The notes: generated by a model not told the origin, from the sequence alone. A stretch of DNA of 64,000 nucleotides from Candidatus Jettenia sp. (GCA_021650895.1 CP091278.1:3067659-3131658); one strand, 5' to 3'; counted from the first letter of the stretch, positions 34,223-44,427 are shown. Numbers and translations: made by a program.

Positions 34223-36171
34223 TCCGCCTGAACACTGTCAACCTGGTTTTTGGTAGTAAGATTATTTTAGATACGGTTTCCCTGCACATTCAGAGAAATG
34301 ATAGAATTGGTCTTATTGGCCCTAATGGTACAGGGAAATCTACCCTGTTCAAAATCATTTGTAGATGTATCGAACCTAGTGCAGGCACGATTATTTTTGC
34401 AAAAGATACAAGCATTGGCTATCTGCCTCAGGAGGGTTTTGTCTTTAAGAAAAAAACTATTTTTGAAGAAGCGAGTTCCGCCTTTGAAGACATCCTTTCC
34501 TTGAAAAATCAGATTAATAAAATTCATACTCAATTGGAGGATTCTTCTCTGCAAGATGAAGATCGCCAAGTGCTCCTTGACCACTATGTACACCTGCAAC
34601 ATCAACTCGAGGTTGTCAATGGTGCCAAGGTTAATGCAGAGACAGGCAAGGTCTTAAAAGGTATGGGTTTTAAAGAGGCAGATTTTGAAAGGAGTATCAA
34701 TACCTTTAGCGGTGGATGGCAGATGCGAGTAGCTCTCTCGAAACTATTACTCCAGGAGCCCAATTTACTCCTCTTAGATGAACCAACAAACCATTTAGAT
34801 ATCGATTCAATCCTTTGGCTGGAAGAATACCTGAAAGAATTTAAAGGAGGATTGATTATCATATCACACGATCGGGCCTTTCTGGACCGGAATGTTAGTA
34901 AGATTTGGGAGTTAGAAAAGGGAGATATTTCTGAATACTATGGTAATTATTCCTTTTATGAAGCCGAGAAAGAAAAGCGTAAAGAATTGCAAATTGCACG
35001 ATATACCAATCAGCAGAAAAGGATTAAAGAGGTTGAGCGCTTTATAGAAAGGTTCAGGGCTAAGAATACTAAGGCTTCTCAGGTGCAAAGCCGGATACAT
35101 ATGCTTGAAAAGATGGAAAGAGAAGAACTGCCCGAAGATACGGTAGAACAAGTAAAATTTAGATTTCGTACATCGAAGCAAAGTGGTGTAACAGTACTTG
35201 ATGTTAAAGATGTCTCACACATATATGACGGACGTTTCATCTTTCAGGATATTTGTCTTTCGATTGAAAGGGGGGAAAAGGTAGCTCTTGTAGGACAAAA
35301 CGGATCAGGAAAATCTACGCTATCACGTATCATAGCAGGTATTGAGCAGCCATACTCCGGGACCATCAAGATGGGGCATAATGTCCTTTCTGAGTATTTT
35401 GCCCAGGAACATGCAGAAAAATTAAACAACAATAATACCTTATTGCAAGAAATCGAATCTGTTGCTCCCTTTTCCATGATTCCTCATGTTCGGCACATAT
35501 TAGGTGCCTTTCTCTTTTCGGGCGATGATGTCTTCAAGGCAGTTAACGTCTTAAGCGGTGGTGAGAAGTCCCGTTTATCCCTTGCCAAGATACTTCTAAA
35601 ATCTGCAAATTTTTTAATCCTGGACGAGCCGACCAATCATATTGATATTACTACCAAGAAGATTCTCAAGAATGCATTGTTGGATTATACAGGAAGCGTG
35701 TTGATTGTATCTCATGATAGAGACTTTTTGGATGGTTTAGTCTCCAAGGTTTATGAGTTGCGAAATGGTAAGATTCATATTCATTTAGGAAGTTTTAAGG
35801 ATTTTCTTGAAAAGAAGGCGTCTGTATTGCATATGGAAATCGCAGAGACTGAGATGAGGGATACGCCCTCTTCAAAATTAGAGGATTGTGGATCTCAAAA
35901 ACAACAGTACTTGCAAAAAAAGGAGCAAAATGCCAGAAAACGTAAGCTCACAAAGGAGGTCCAAACTGTTGAAGAACACATTGCTCTCCTTGAGATGCAA
36001 AAAAAGGAATTCGATCATGTCTTTTCAGATGTAACATTATACAATGATAAAGAAAGGTCTGTAGAAATCAATAAACAGTATAAAGCTCTCACGGAGGAAT
36101 TGAACTCCCTTTATAAGAGATGGGAGATAGCTCATACTGAATTAGAATCTCTTCATGATAACTATGCATAA
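34219..36171 (+). CDS. ABC-F family ATPase (Uup/YdiF-like)
   Basis: 650 residues from ATG 34219 (MIRLNTVNLVFG), chosen because it overlaps the methyltransferase stop (ATGA) and starts at the conserved ABC-F N-terminus. Two ATPase domains without membrane helices: Walker A GPNGTGKST and GQNGSGKST, signatures FSGGWQMRV and LSGGEKSRL, Walker B LLLLDEPTNHLD and FLILDEPTNHID. A charged linker and a C-terminal coiled coil (~555-650) complete the Uup-like layout. ABC-F proteins bind the ribosomal E site and modulate translation, some giving antibiotic protection. Confidence 0.93.
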   Translation: MIRLNTVNLVFGSKIILDTVSLHIQRNDRIGLIGPNGTGKSTLFKIICRCIEPSAGTIIFAKDTSIGYLPQEGFVFKKKTIFEEASSAFEDILSLKNQINKIHTQLEDSSLQDEDRQVLLDHYVHLQHQLEVVNGAKVNAETGKVLKGMGFKEADFERSINTFSGGWQMRVALSKLLLQEPNLLLLDEPTNHLDIDSILWLEEYLKEFKGGLIIISHDRAFLDRNVSKIWELEKGDISEYYGNYSFYEAEKEKRKELQIARYTNQQKRIKEVERFIERFRAKNTKASQVQSRIHMLEKMEREELPEDTVEQVKFRFRTSKQSGVTVLDVKDVSHIYDGRFIFQDICLSIERGEKVALVGQNGSGKSTLSRIIAGIEQPYSGTIKMGHNVLSEYFAQEHAEKLNNNNTLLQEIESVAPFSMIPHVRHILGAFLFSGDDVFKAVNVLSGGEKSRLSLAKILLKSANFLILDEPTNHIDITTKKILKNALLDYTGSVLIVSHDRDFLDGLVSKVYELRNGKIHIHLGSFKDFLEKKASVLHMEIAETEMRDTPSSKLEDCGSQKQQYLQKKEQNARKRKLTKEVQTVEEHIALLEMQKKEFDHVFSDVTLYNDKERSVEINKQYKALTEELNSLYKRWEIAHTELESLHDNYA

Positions 36172-36569
36172 CGACATAAATTCTCAGCAGTCTGCTATTC
36201 CAGGTCTGATCCAGATCCATTGTTTTTCTAGGTTCCCATCCTCCACTCCCCATTTTCATGAGGACTAGTTTCGTGAAGACAGGTTTCACGGGAATGACAT
36301 GTACGTCTCTAATAAATGTATGTATAAATAAAACCATAATAAATATAGTATCTGAATTCAAACATATGGTCCAAAATCAAAAATGATTGACCTGCGAACT
36401 TACAATTAAAGGCGATTGAGGAAATCCTGATTACCATATAGCTTTATTTAATTTGATTTTATAGAGCGATTTTTATAAGATTTTAAAATATTGTGTTGAT
36501 TTTTAACTTCTCATAGGGTAATAACTCATACGTTATCTTATATATCATAACATTACTCCTTCGTCTTCT
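36172..36569. other. Intergenic region with degenerate repeat remnant
   Basis: 398 bp without a gene. Near 36180-36300 a stretch ending TTTCACGGGAATGACATG resembles the common CGGGAATGAC-type dispersed palindrome, much decayed. The rest is AT-rich leader of the TPR gene, with no clear promoter. Confidence 0.4.
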
Positions 36570-37445
36570 ATGTTTACAAGCTACGTATATAAATACTTTT
36601 CTAAGATACTGTTTATTCTTTTGATAGTTTTTGCTTTCTTTTTTTGCCAAATCACATCTGCCGTTACTATGCAAGGAAATGTTTATAAAACCTCCAAGAA
36701 AAAGTACAGTGCAAAAAAGTGGATTAAAAATGGGCAATCAAAATATAAACAAGCTAAATATGAACTTGCTGTTAAGGCATTTAATAAGTCCGTTGCCTGT
36801 TATCCTAATTATTTTGAGGCATGGGATGGTTTGGGAAGTGCATTATATTGTTTAGGCAATTATGATATGGCTATTCAAGCTTATGATAAGGCATTAAGTA
36901 TCAAACCTAACAATTATACAACGTGGGTAAATAAAGGGATTGCTTTATATAAGAAAGGCAATCACGAAGAGGCCTTAAAATTATACAACAAGGCTATCGA
37001 ATCAGATCCTAAACTTTCAAGTGCCTGGTATAATAAGGGTGTTATCTTCATTGCATTAGGTAGGAATACAGAGGCAATGTGGGCGTTTGAGAAGGCCATT
37101 GGGATTAGTCCTCAGGATGATCTGGCATGGCATGGAAAGGGCTATCTTTTAATTCTCCTAGAGAAATACGAAGAGGCTCTTCAGCTCTTTACGAAAGCAG
37201 CTCAGGGAAATCCAAATAGGGGATGGGCTTGGAATAATATGGGTATTACCCTCGATAAATTACATATGTATGATGAAGCAATCAAGGCTTTTGATAAGGC
37301 AATCGACATTAATCCGAAGAGTGCAAGGGCATGGCATAATAAGGCTAATACACTGTATAGTCAGGGGAAATATGAAGAATCTATGAGAGCTTATAATAAA
37401 GCAGTGGCACTGGATCCACTTCTCTATGCAAATAGTAAAAATTAG
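36570..37445 (+). CDS. Exported tetratricopeptide-repeat protein
   Basis: 291 residues. A signal peptide (ILFILLIVFAFFFCQITSA) is followed by about seven TPR units (~50-285), each with the W-x-x-x-G-x-A-L-Y-x-x-G and A-x-x-x-Y-x-K-A-I-x-x-x-P pattern, for example AWYNKGVIFIALGRNTEAMW and EAIKAFDKAIDINPKSARAW. TPR arrays are protein-binding scaffolds; here probably periplasmic or envelope-associated. The next gene, a secreted repeat protein, starts 40 bp downstream and may be its partner. Confidence 0.85.
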   Translation: MFTSYVYKYFSKILFILLIVFAFFFCQITSAVTMQGNVYKTSKKKYSAKKWIKNGQSKYKQAKYELAVKAFNKSVACYPNYFEAWDGLGSALYCLGNYDMAIQAYDKALSIKPNNYTTWVNKGIALYKKGNHEEALKLYNKAIESDPKLSSAWYNKGVIFIALGRNTEAMWAFEKAIGISPQDDLAWHGKGYLLILLEKYEEALQLFTKAAQGNPNRGWAWNNMGITLDKLHMYDEAIKAFDKAIDINPKSARAWHNKANTLYSQGKYEESMRAYNKAVALDPLLYANSKN

Positions 37446-37485
37446 TTATTTTGGAATAGTATAAAAGGTTAGGAGTATTTTTCAG

Positions 37486-38910
37486 GTGAAGATTGTAAGA
37501 AAAACATTTCAAATAATATCTATGTATACAGTACTTGGTTTTTTAACTACGGTGAGTTTACAGCAAATTAGCATAGCTGCATGGTCATCTTTTGCAAAAG
37601 AAAATACTGCTATTTGTATGGCGCCAGGTCAACAAAGTCTTCCACAGATCGTAAGCGATGGTGTTGGTGGAGCAATTATTACCTGGGAAGATGCCCGAGA
37701 TGTACATTTTGATATCTATGCCCAGCGCGTCGATGCTCATGGAAACGTTTTATGGAATAAGGATGGTGTTCCTGTTTGTGCTGTACCAGAAAACCAAAAC
37801 CGGCCAAAAATTATTAGTGATGGTGCTGGGGGGGCTATTATTACCTGGCATGATGTACGAAGTGGCAGTGGCAACTATGATATTTATGCTCAACGTATTG
37901 ATGCAGATGGTAAACCCCAATGGGCATCCAATGGGGTGCCAATTTGTACCGAAGTAAATGCGCAAAATAGTCCCTGTATTGTAACGGATGGCGCAGGCGG
38001 GACTATCATTATCTGGCAGGATTTTCGGACTAACTATGCAGACCTTTATGCTCAGCGTATTCGTAAAGATGGAGAATTATTGTGGAAAGAGAATGGAGTG
38101 CTTATCTGTGGATCTTCAGGAGCGCAAAGCGCACCAATAGCGGTGGATGATACTACGGGAGGTGCTATTGTAATATGGCAGGATTTCAGAAGAAGTTACG
38201 CAGATATCTATGCACAACGAGTTGATGGAGGTGGTAACATATTATGGGACAGAGGTGGAGTTCCTCTCTGTACTGCATCAGGGCACGAGAGTTTCCAGGT
38301 TGTTATCAATAATGGAGATGAGGGGGCAATTATAGCATGGGTTGATACCCGTAATGGAAATAACGATATCTTTGCACAGCAGATTGATGGAAATGGTGCC
38401 GTACATTGGCAAGAGAATGGTATTCCTCTGTGTATCGCAAAGGGTAACCAAAATTATCCTGTAATTACTGGCGACGGGGCAGGAGGCGCTATCCTTGCAT
38501 GGTGGGATATGCGAAGTGGTGTATTCGATATCTATGCGCAACATATTGAACTTGCTGGCAATATCCCTTGGGTGGAAAATGGTATTCCCATATGTGTTGA
38601 ATCCGGTATCCAAAACAATGTGAGTATAACTAGTAACGGTTCTGGTGGCGCAATAGTAACCTGGAATGACAACCGTGCTGATATGTTTGATGTATACGCT
38701 CAGCAAATCGATTCAAAAGGGCTTACAAAGTGGAGCGGAAAAGGGGTTCCGTGTAGTACAGCGTCCGATACTCAATGTTTTCCCGTCCTTGTTAGTGATG
38801 GTACTGGCGGTGTTATTATTACCTGGCAGGATGGTCGCAATAAGGATAAGAGTTATTGGGATATTTATTCCCAAAAGATCAATAGTCAGGGCTTTTTGGG
38901 AGATGAATAA
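37486..38910 (+). CDS. Secreted eight-repeat beta-propeller-like protein
   Basis: 474 residues from a GTG at 37486 (AGGAG 14 bases upstream), with a signal peptide (YTVLGFLTTVSLQQISIAAW). The body is eight tandem repeats of about 52 residues, each with GGAI-x-W-x-D-x-R, then D-I-Y-A-Q-x-x-D, W-x-x-x-G-V-P-x-C and Q-x-x-P-x-I. The eight W-x-D-x-R motifs read WEDAR, WHDVR, WQDFR, WQDFR, WVDTR, WWDMR, WNDNR and WQDGR. Such regular repeats suggest an eight-bladed propeller. No catalytic residues are evident; the regular Cys in each repeat could be structural. Function unknown. Confidence 0.8.
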   Translation: MKIVRKTFQIISMYTVLGFLTTVSLQQISIAAWSSFAKENTAICMAPGQQSLPQIVSDGVGGAIITWEDARDVHFDIYAQRVDAHGNVLWNKDGVPVCAVPENQNRPKIISDGAGGAIITWHDVRSGSGNYDIYAQRIDADGKPQWASNGVPICTEVNAQNSPCIVTDGAGGTIIIWQDFRTNYADLYAQRIRKDGELLWKENGVLICGSSGAQSAPIAVDDTTGGAIVIWQDFRRSYADIYAQRVDGGGNILWDRGGVPLCTASGHESFQVVINNGDEGAIIAWVDTRNGNNDIFAQQIDGNGAVHWQENGIPLCIAKGNQNYPVITGDGAGGAILAWWDMRSGVFDIYAQHIELAGNIPWVENGIPICVESGIQNNVSITSNGSGGAIVTWNDNRADMFDVYAQQIDSKGLTKWSGKGVPCSTASDTQCFPVLVSDGTGGVIITWQDGRNKDKSYWDIYSQKINSQGFLGDE

Positions 38911-38919
38911 GGGTTAGAA

Positions 38920-39693
38920 TTATAGTCCTTTAGATAATTCATGTGTCTGTTGTCTATACCGGCTAAACATATCTTGAAGTTTTTGAAAAATTTCCTTAAT
39001 AATTGTAGTATTCTTAAAGTACAAATTCCAGGAAAGCTCTTCACCTTCAAAGGATTCTGTAAATCGGGGAATCATTTCATCTACTACATAGCTTACCTGA
39101 CCGTGCCTTAATAATAACGTCGGTACACGCTCTTCTGCCTCATGTATTGTCTCTACCGGAATAATTCCATTCCATTCCTTGGAGAAACCCTCAACAATGT
39201 AAAGCTTGCCGTGCTTATCAAACAACTGATACCATACATGGGCAAAAGAGATGGAATTTCCTTTATCTACCACCCATCCCCATACAATATCCCCATCTAT
39301 AGCTAACTCGGAGAGTTTGGAAAAGAACAAGAAAACAGAGTCTTCACAATCACCTCGTTTACTCTGTATTGTTTCGAAAGGGGTTTGCCAATAATCTGTT
39401 TTCGGAGGTTCGGCACGGTAATCAATATCAAAGGCGATTTCCCTATAAGCCTCGTAAATTTGCTCGCCGTTATCGAAGGTATCAATACACCAATCTCTAT
39501 AAGGCAGATTCTCTGGAATGGTATTTCCCTCTTGGGGGTATGCTATGGAAGACTTTGCTAAGTAGGTATCTTCAACAGGCTTATAGCCCTTTCCACTCAG
39601 AAACATATCTGCATATGAAACATCCGCAATTGCTTCTATATAATATGTTCCAGATAAAACAATGAGGGTTATAACGATTAAGAAATATTTCAT
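38920..39693 (-). CDS. Exported transglutaminase-like cysteine protein
   Basis: 257 residues with a signal peptide (YFLIVITLIVLSGTYYIEA). The core has the transglutaminase-like Cys in QSKRGDCEDSVFLF (~123-136) and a downstream His in SISFAHVWYQLF, the Cys-His pair of the superfamily. It could be a protease or peptide cross-linker acting in the periplasm. The gene is convergent with the repeat protein (10 bp between stops). No partner is obvious. Confidence 0.75.
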   Translation of the reverse strand: MKYFLIVITLIVLSGTYYIEAIADVSYADMFLSGKGYKPVEDTYLAKSSIAYPQEGNTIPENLPYRDWCIDTFDNGEQIYEAYREIAFDIDYRAEPPKTDYWQTPFETIQSKRGDCEDSVFLFFSKLSELAIDGDIVWGWVVDKGNSISFAHVWYQLFDKHGKLYIVEGFSKEWNGIIPVETIHEAEERVPTLLLRHGQVSYVVDEMIPRFTESFEGEELSWNLYFKNTTIIKEIFQKLQDMFSRYRQQTHELSKGL

Positions 39694-39988
39694 AAATAAA
39701 TAACATTGTCTGCTGCTTAAGAGGTAAACGGAACGAGACCTGAGAAATGTTTCCCCATACCATGGGATTCATTATTCACACATGTGTGATGAGAGATGAA
39801 TTTTTCATAACCATAGAGAAAAACTCGGTAATTTAATCACAAAATTTTAAAGAACATAATATAATTTTACTTTACATTTCCTATATTGTCAAACGTGAGC
39901 ATCAAAATTTCTTAAAGAAGATAGCTAATCTTTCATCCATATGATGAAAGAAGAATGAGGAGTGTAGTTTGTTTACCGTTATGTCATA

Positions 39989-40960
39989 CTATGGGTAAAG
40001 AACCACATCAGAGCGAGATTGAATGGACGAAAGATTTATTCCAAGCATGTCTGCTGTTTGAGTATTTAAGGTTAATGTTAACTTTTCTGGTTGTTGAACA
40101 CCCAATGAAGTGGTTTTCGGGCTGTTTAATAATGTTTGAGCTATCTCAGATGCTTGAATACCTGTATGAGTATAATCTGTCGAGACAGACATCAATGCCC
40201 CTGCCTTTACAATTGCACTTGATGTGCAGAATGTAGGTAAGTTATATTTCAGTGTCCCTTTGAGGATAGTATCTAATGAATTTTTGGTAATTACGGTGCC
40301 ATCAGGGATTATCCATAAAATATCTATTTTACGGATAATAGTGTTTAATACTGATGTTGCTTTATTTTCTGAGTCAACTTCTTTTGTAATGAGATTGAAT
40401 TCAAACTTTTTTGCGATATGGGTTGCTTCCGAGATAATTTTCCCTGTTTTCGTAGGATCATAAATAACTCCTATATTCTTATGGGTGCCGAGGAACTCTT
40501 TGAGAACAGCAAATTGATCTTCTACCGATGCTTCAGAGGATATACCAGTAACATTGACTCCCTGGAGATTAAAGCGTTCGTGATTAATAACCATACAAAA
40601 TATAATAGGTATGTCCGTAAATTGATCTTTTACGATCGTTGCGGCAAGGATTCCTACTGCTAAGATAAGATCGGGTTTGAATTTCTTACCCTTGATATTT
40701 TGGATAATTCTTTTACCCTCCTCTGCATCTCCGTTCAGGTTATACATTGCCCGTATGGAGATGTTTTTCCCTTTACATCCTTCTTGAAAACCCTTAACAG
40801 CTTCATCGTAAGCTACAATTTGTTGACTTTGAATAATGATGACAGTGTTTTCTTTTGCAATCGCTGGGGAAGTATGGAATGAGATTTGGAAAAGAAAGGT
40901 GATGATATACCAAAATACTATGAGTATTCGAATACTAAGGTATTTGTTATATTTTTGCAT
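39989..40960 (-). CDS. ABC transporter substrate-binding protein (ABC_sub_bind/TrpX-like family)
   Basis: 323 residues with a signal peptide (IRILIVFWYIITFLFQISFHTSPAIA, shown in part by a basic n-region and hydrophobic core). Two alpha/beta lobes have family patterns PDLILAVGILAATIVKDQ, IPIIFCMVINHERF, NIGVIYDPTKTGK and LPTFCTSSAIVKAGALMSVS. Related proteins bind amino acids or other small solutes, and some act in sensory systems without a permease. No permease or ATPase gene lies beside it. Its neighbour is a degenerate TonB-dependent receptor on the same strand, perhaps once part of one uptake unit. Confidence 0.78.
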   Translation of the reverse strand: MQKYNKYLSIRILIVFWYIITFLFQISFHTSPAIAKENTVIIIQSQQIVAYDEAVKGFQEGCKGKNISIRAMYNLNGDAEEGKRIIQNIKGKKFKPDLILAVGILAATIVKDQFTDIPIIFCMVINHERFNLQGVNVTGISSEASVEDQFAVLKEFLGTHKNIGVIYDPTKTGKIISEATHIAKKFEFNLITKEVDSENKATSVLNTIIRKIDILWIIPDGTVITKNSLDTILKGTLKYNLPTFCTSSAIVKAGALMSVSTDYTHTGIQASEIAQTLLNSPKTTSLGVQQPEKLTLTLNTQTADMLGINLSSIQSRSDVVLYP

Positions 40961-41186
40961 CGTTCTTTGGTATTGTTCAAATGATTAAGTGCTTTACCGA
41001 TTTATTACTCCAACTGTAATAATAATATGTGATACTATTGTACGATGCTTGTAATTGAATTCTCATATACTTACTCTCAATTATTCTAAATAGGTATCCA
41101 CAAATATATTGAAATATAGATTTGGTTTGTAGTTTGCTAAAGAGTCAGAAATCTTGATTAATAGGTAATAATTATATTCTGCCGTG

Positions 41187-42889
41187 CTAAAGTTGATAAC
41201 TCAATCCAACAAAAAATGTCCTTCCCGGCCGAGGAAGATCATCCGGTATGCGGGTAGGCCCCGGGTCACTGTAATCTTTATCAAGAATATTGAATACCGT
41301 CCCTTGCACTTCCATGGTCTTAAAGAATTCCCTTCCAATGATAGAGAAATTAAGGAGTGCATAAGCTGGTAGATCGTCTCTTGGGTCAGTATCAATCCTT
41401 GAGCGTCTTCCGCTAACAAAAGTACTTATATTAGTATTTATGTACTTCCAGTGATGTACATTTATACCAAAATTACCTTTATGTTGTGCAACAAATGGCA
41501 AGTCGTTTCCTTCGTTATCTTCTGGATTTTGAAAGGTATAATTCATAAAGATGTAATTGCTTGCACTAATATCCACCTTAGTTTCCATCTCAATACCCTG
41601 AACATGGGCATTGGTAAGATTTTCAAAACGTGAGGAACCAGAGATGTCACGTTGCAGAGCAATAAGATCTTTAATATCGTTGTAAAAATAATTAACACTG
41701 CTGGTAACATATTTATTAAATTGGTAACTTAATCCAACCTCGTATGTCCTTATTTTTTCTGGGTCCAGGTCCTTATTTCCAATACCAATTTGGAACATCT
41801 CATAAAAGCTTGGTGCCCGGAATGCCTCCCCATAAAGAAGTTTTAGTGATGCATTTTTCAAAAATGCCCATGTTAAGCCAGCTCGTGGACTTGTTGCATT
41901 GCCAAAATCATTGTATCGATCATGTCTTACACCAAGGGTGAGATTCAGAGTATCAGTAATATCCCAAGTATCCTGAAGATAAACGGAAAATATTCTTCGT
42001 GTGATATCGGGTAAAAAGGAAAATGTATCAGAAAAATCTTCGATATCAGGTAATGGAGCTCCTGTGACTTGGTCGAAATTAGCGAGAAAGTGGTTATCGG
42101 ATTGGTTGATCAACCGGTATTCCAGCCCCAGGGTAATAATATTTCCATCAAACAATGTGTAATCAAGGGGAACCTTTGTACCTACAATCCTTTCAATTCC
42201 CTTAACGATAAAAATTTGTCCATCAGGGTAAATCGTAAGCTCCTCTGTTCCATCGTTATTTATGTCTGTAGGAAAGATAGTGTTTTCTGGGAATGCTTCG
42301 AACTTGCTATTACTATCAAATTGATCATAATAGGCCCTTGGTCTCAAAGTAAATCTTTCCTCCAGGGTTTTTTTATATCCTACCTCTCCAAATACATAAT
42401 TATCTTCAAGGTCAGATTCATCATTTAAGGAGAGACCTCCGCCAAGAAAGGGTTCGCGATTCTTGTTGCTGTACCACCCCTGGAACCATAAATCCTCATA
42501 AGTAACTTTCAGGTTCAAGTCATATTCTTGCCTTCCATCATGTACCCTTCCAGGGGCTTGTGAGGCTGCAGACCCAAAGAGGTTATCAAGTGCTGTCTGA
42601 AAATCACTCCTGACAATGCCATCAAATCCAGTAGTTTGTCTGTAATGAGCCATTCCGGAGATATTAACCTTTCCATACCTATCGCCAAATACAACATTTT
42701 CCTCATAGGTATCGAAGCTTCCGTTTCAAGACCTTCTGCCACGGCAGTATCTATAAAAGAGATATTTTCACTGGCGTGAGAATTCGCCTCTGCCATTTGA
42801 GATGTTTCAGTATCTTTGGCGAGGGTTATGGAAGGATCTAAGGCAGCAAGGTTTAACAAACTACAAAGGTTGAAGAAAAAAAACAACAA
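41187..42889 (-). pseudogene. TonB-dependent receptor, plug domain deleted and frame broken
   Basis: The long frame (to 42653) encodes an outer-membrane barrel with typical TonB-receptor strands and C-terminus: FRAPSFYEMF, LDPEKIRTYEVGLSYQF, GRTFFVGLSYQL. Upstream in another frame (start TTG 42889) is a signal-peptide region ending near ISFIDTAVAEGLE. The barrel frame can be read back to GSFDTYEENVVFGDRYGKVNISG, which normally closes the plug. The ~120-residue plug is missing between the two parts and the junction (~42715) changes frame, with a TGA in the barrel frame just upstream. So the gene has suffered an internal deletion and is probably dead. The former ligand is unknown. Confidence 0.78.
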
Positions 42890-43413
42890 TCCTTTTTTGT
42901 TGCTTAACCTTTCAGACAGGGAAAGTCTCCTAATTAACCCATAAAATATTTAATACATGGATTTTTATTAAATTTGCTTTTAATTCATAACTGGAGACAA
43001 TAAATGCATTTCCTAATTACCAAATTTATTATTCTATGTCAAGTATTCTTTCGTGAATTTATGAGGACGGTATTACTTCTTTTTTGTAAAAGTATATGAT
43101 GTAAAATAAGGTTGTATAAACAAAGGCTGAATTTGTCTTACAGTAAATTTACCTTGCATTTTTATTCATGTTGGGATAACTTAAATAAATCTCATGAAAT
43201 GTTTATTACCAGGATGGTAAATTACCTATTCAGTTTATAAGATTTAGCATCAGCAAGAGTACCTGGTTGATTACTGAATACCATGGAATTCGTATTCAAC
43301 CAACCACCAACCTGCCTGTGCGTTGTACCTGTAATGTATTTTATCTTTACAAGCAGATTTCGATTCGATACGGAGAAAATTTTTCTAACAATCAAGATTG
43401 GTCCTTTTTCTTT
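42890..43413. other. Intergenic region, no gene recognised
   Basis: 524 bp between divergent genes. It is AT-rich. No cobalamin, TPP or GEMM riboswitch elements were seen although the left neighbour is a TonB-dependent receptor relic. The in-frame upward extension of the GNAT fusion (43267-43413) encodes no recognisable sequence and is taken as non-coding. Confidence 0.5.
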
Positions 43414-44427
43414 ATGGTTTTTGTCATTGAGAATCTCAAAGAATCCGATGTAGAAACAACTATAGGCCTTTTCCATAGTAGTATAAATGAATTACATGCT
43501 GAGAGCCAGGAGGTTGAACGCCTGCACTTTAAGGATAGGTATCCTGTGGAAGAGGTTAAGATGCGACTCAATAATAAAGACTGTATTTATCTCGTTGGCA
43601 AAGAAGATGGAAAGATTGTAGGTTTTCTATTTGCCTGGGTTTCAGAAGGTGTAGGTAATATTCATTGGATGGGCATAGACCCAGGATATAGAAAGAAGGG
43701 ATACGGGGATAAAATCTTACAGGAGACCCTGAGGCTCTTCATGGAAAGAGGTTGTTATGAGGCAAAGCTATTTACCTATCCTTCTGAGAAAGCAGCGTAT
43801 CATCTTTTTCAAAAGCACGGATTTAAAGAGATAGCTTTTATTGATGATCGATTTTTTGGTGTGAATATTATTCTTATGGTGCGGAAGATTGCCAGAGTAC
43901 CAGAGGAGCATCGTTCAAAAAAGATTGTACTGGCAGGTGAGGCAGGTCAGGGAATTAAGCTTATGGCTCATGTACTGGCCAGTATTTTAGCGAAATTGGG
44001 AAAAGAGGTCTCCCTGAACCTTATCTATGATGCCACGGTACGTGGCGGCAATATTCGGGCGGAGATTGTATATTCGGATGATAAGATCGATGTTCCCTTT
44101 TTTGAAGAGGCAGATATTGGGCTTCAGCTTTCAAAAATACTCGATCCTTCAGTTAAGGCAAAACTTGTACTCATCGAATCATCTGCCTGTGATGCGGAAT
44201 GTAAAAAGTGTGAACTCCGTTGTCCTGCAAGTGATCGCATTCCATTTGAGAAACTTGCCATAGAGCAATTTAACAGCCCTATCTTTGTTAATATGATTGC
44301 CCTTGGCAGGGTGCTCAGCAAGATTGGTATTAATATTGAGACAGTAAACTTTGCTTCCGAGTTTCCATCACAATTTCTCGATGAGAATATAAAGGCAGTA
44401 CGCTATGGCTATACGTACCAAGATTAG
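43414..44427 (+). CDS. GNAT acetyltransferase fused to 2-oxoacid:ferredoxin oxidoreductase gamma-like domain
   Basis: 337 residues from ATG 43414 (MVFVIENLKESD), the first Met before the GNAT fold. Residues ~1-155 are a GNAT domain, with acetyl-CoA loop MGIDPGYRKKGYGDKIL. Residues ~169-337 resemble the gamma subunit (PorG/KorC, POR family): IVLAGEAGQGIKLMAHVLAS, LIYDATVRGGNIRAEIVYS. In this domain lies CDAECKKCELRCP (Cys ~259, 263, 266, 270), a cluster not usual for PorG. No alpha or beta subunit is adjacent. It overlaps the fumarase alpha start by 23 bp, which ties it to C4/2-oxoacid metabolism. The fusion may link acetylation and oxidoreductase regulation; this is inference. Confidence 0.78.
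   Translation: MVFVIENLKESDVETTIGLFHSSINELHAESQEVERLHFKDRYPVEEVKMRLNNKDCIYLVGKEDGKIVGFLFAWVSEGVGNIHWMGIDPGYRKKGYGDKILQETLRLFMERGCYEAKLFTYPSEKAAYHLFQKHGFKEIAFIDDRFFGVNIILMVRKIARVPEEHRSKKIVLAGEAGQGIKLMAHVLASILAKLGKEVSLNLIYDATVRGGNIRAEIVYSDDKIDVPFFEEADIGLQLSKILDPSVKAKLVLIESSACDAECKKCELRCPASDRIPFEKLAIEQFNSPIFVNMIALGRVLSKIGINIETVNFASEFPSQFLDENIKAVRYGYTYQD

Noticed and set aside
42890-43250. Possible cobalamin riboswitch before the TonB-dependent receptor relic
   Set aside because: No B12-box or other conserved element could be found on the minus strand.
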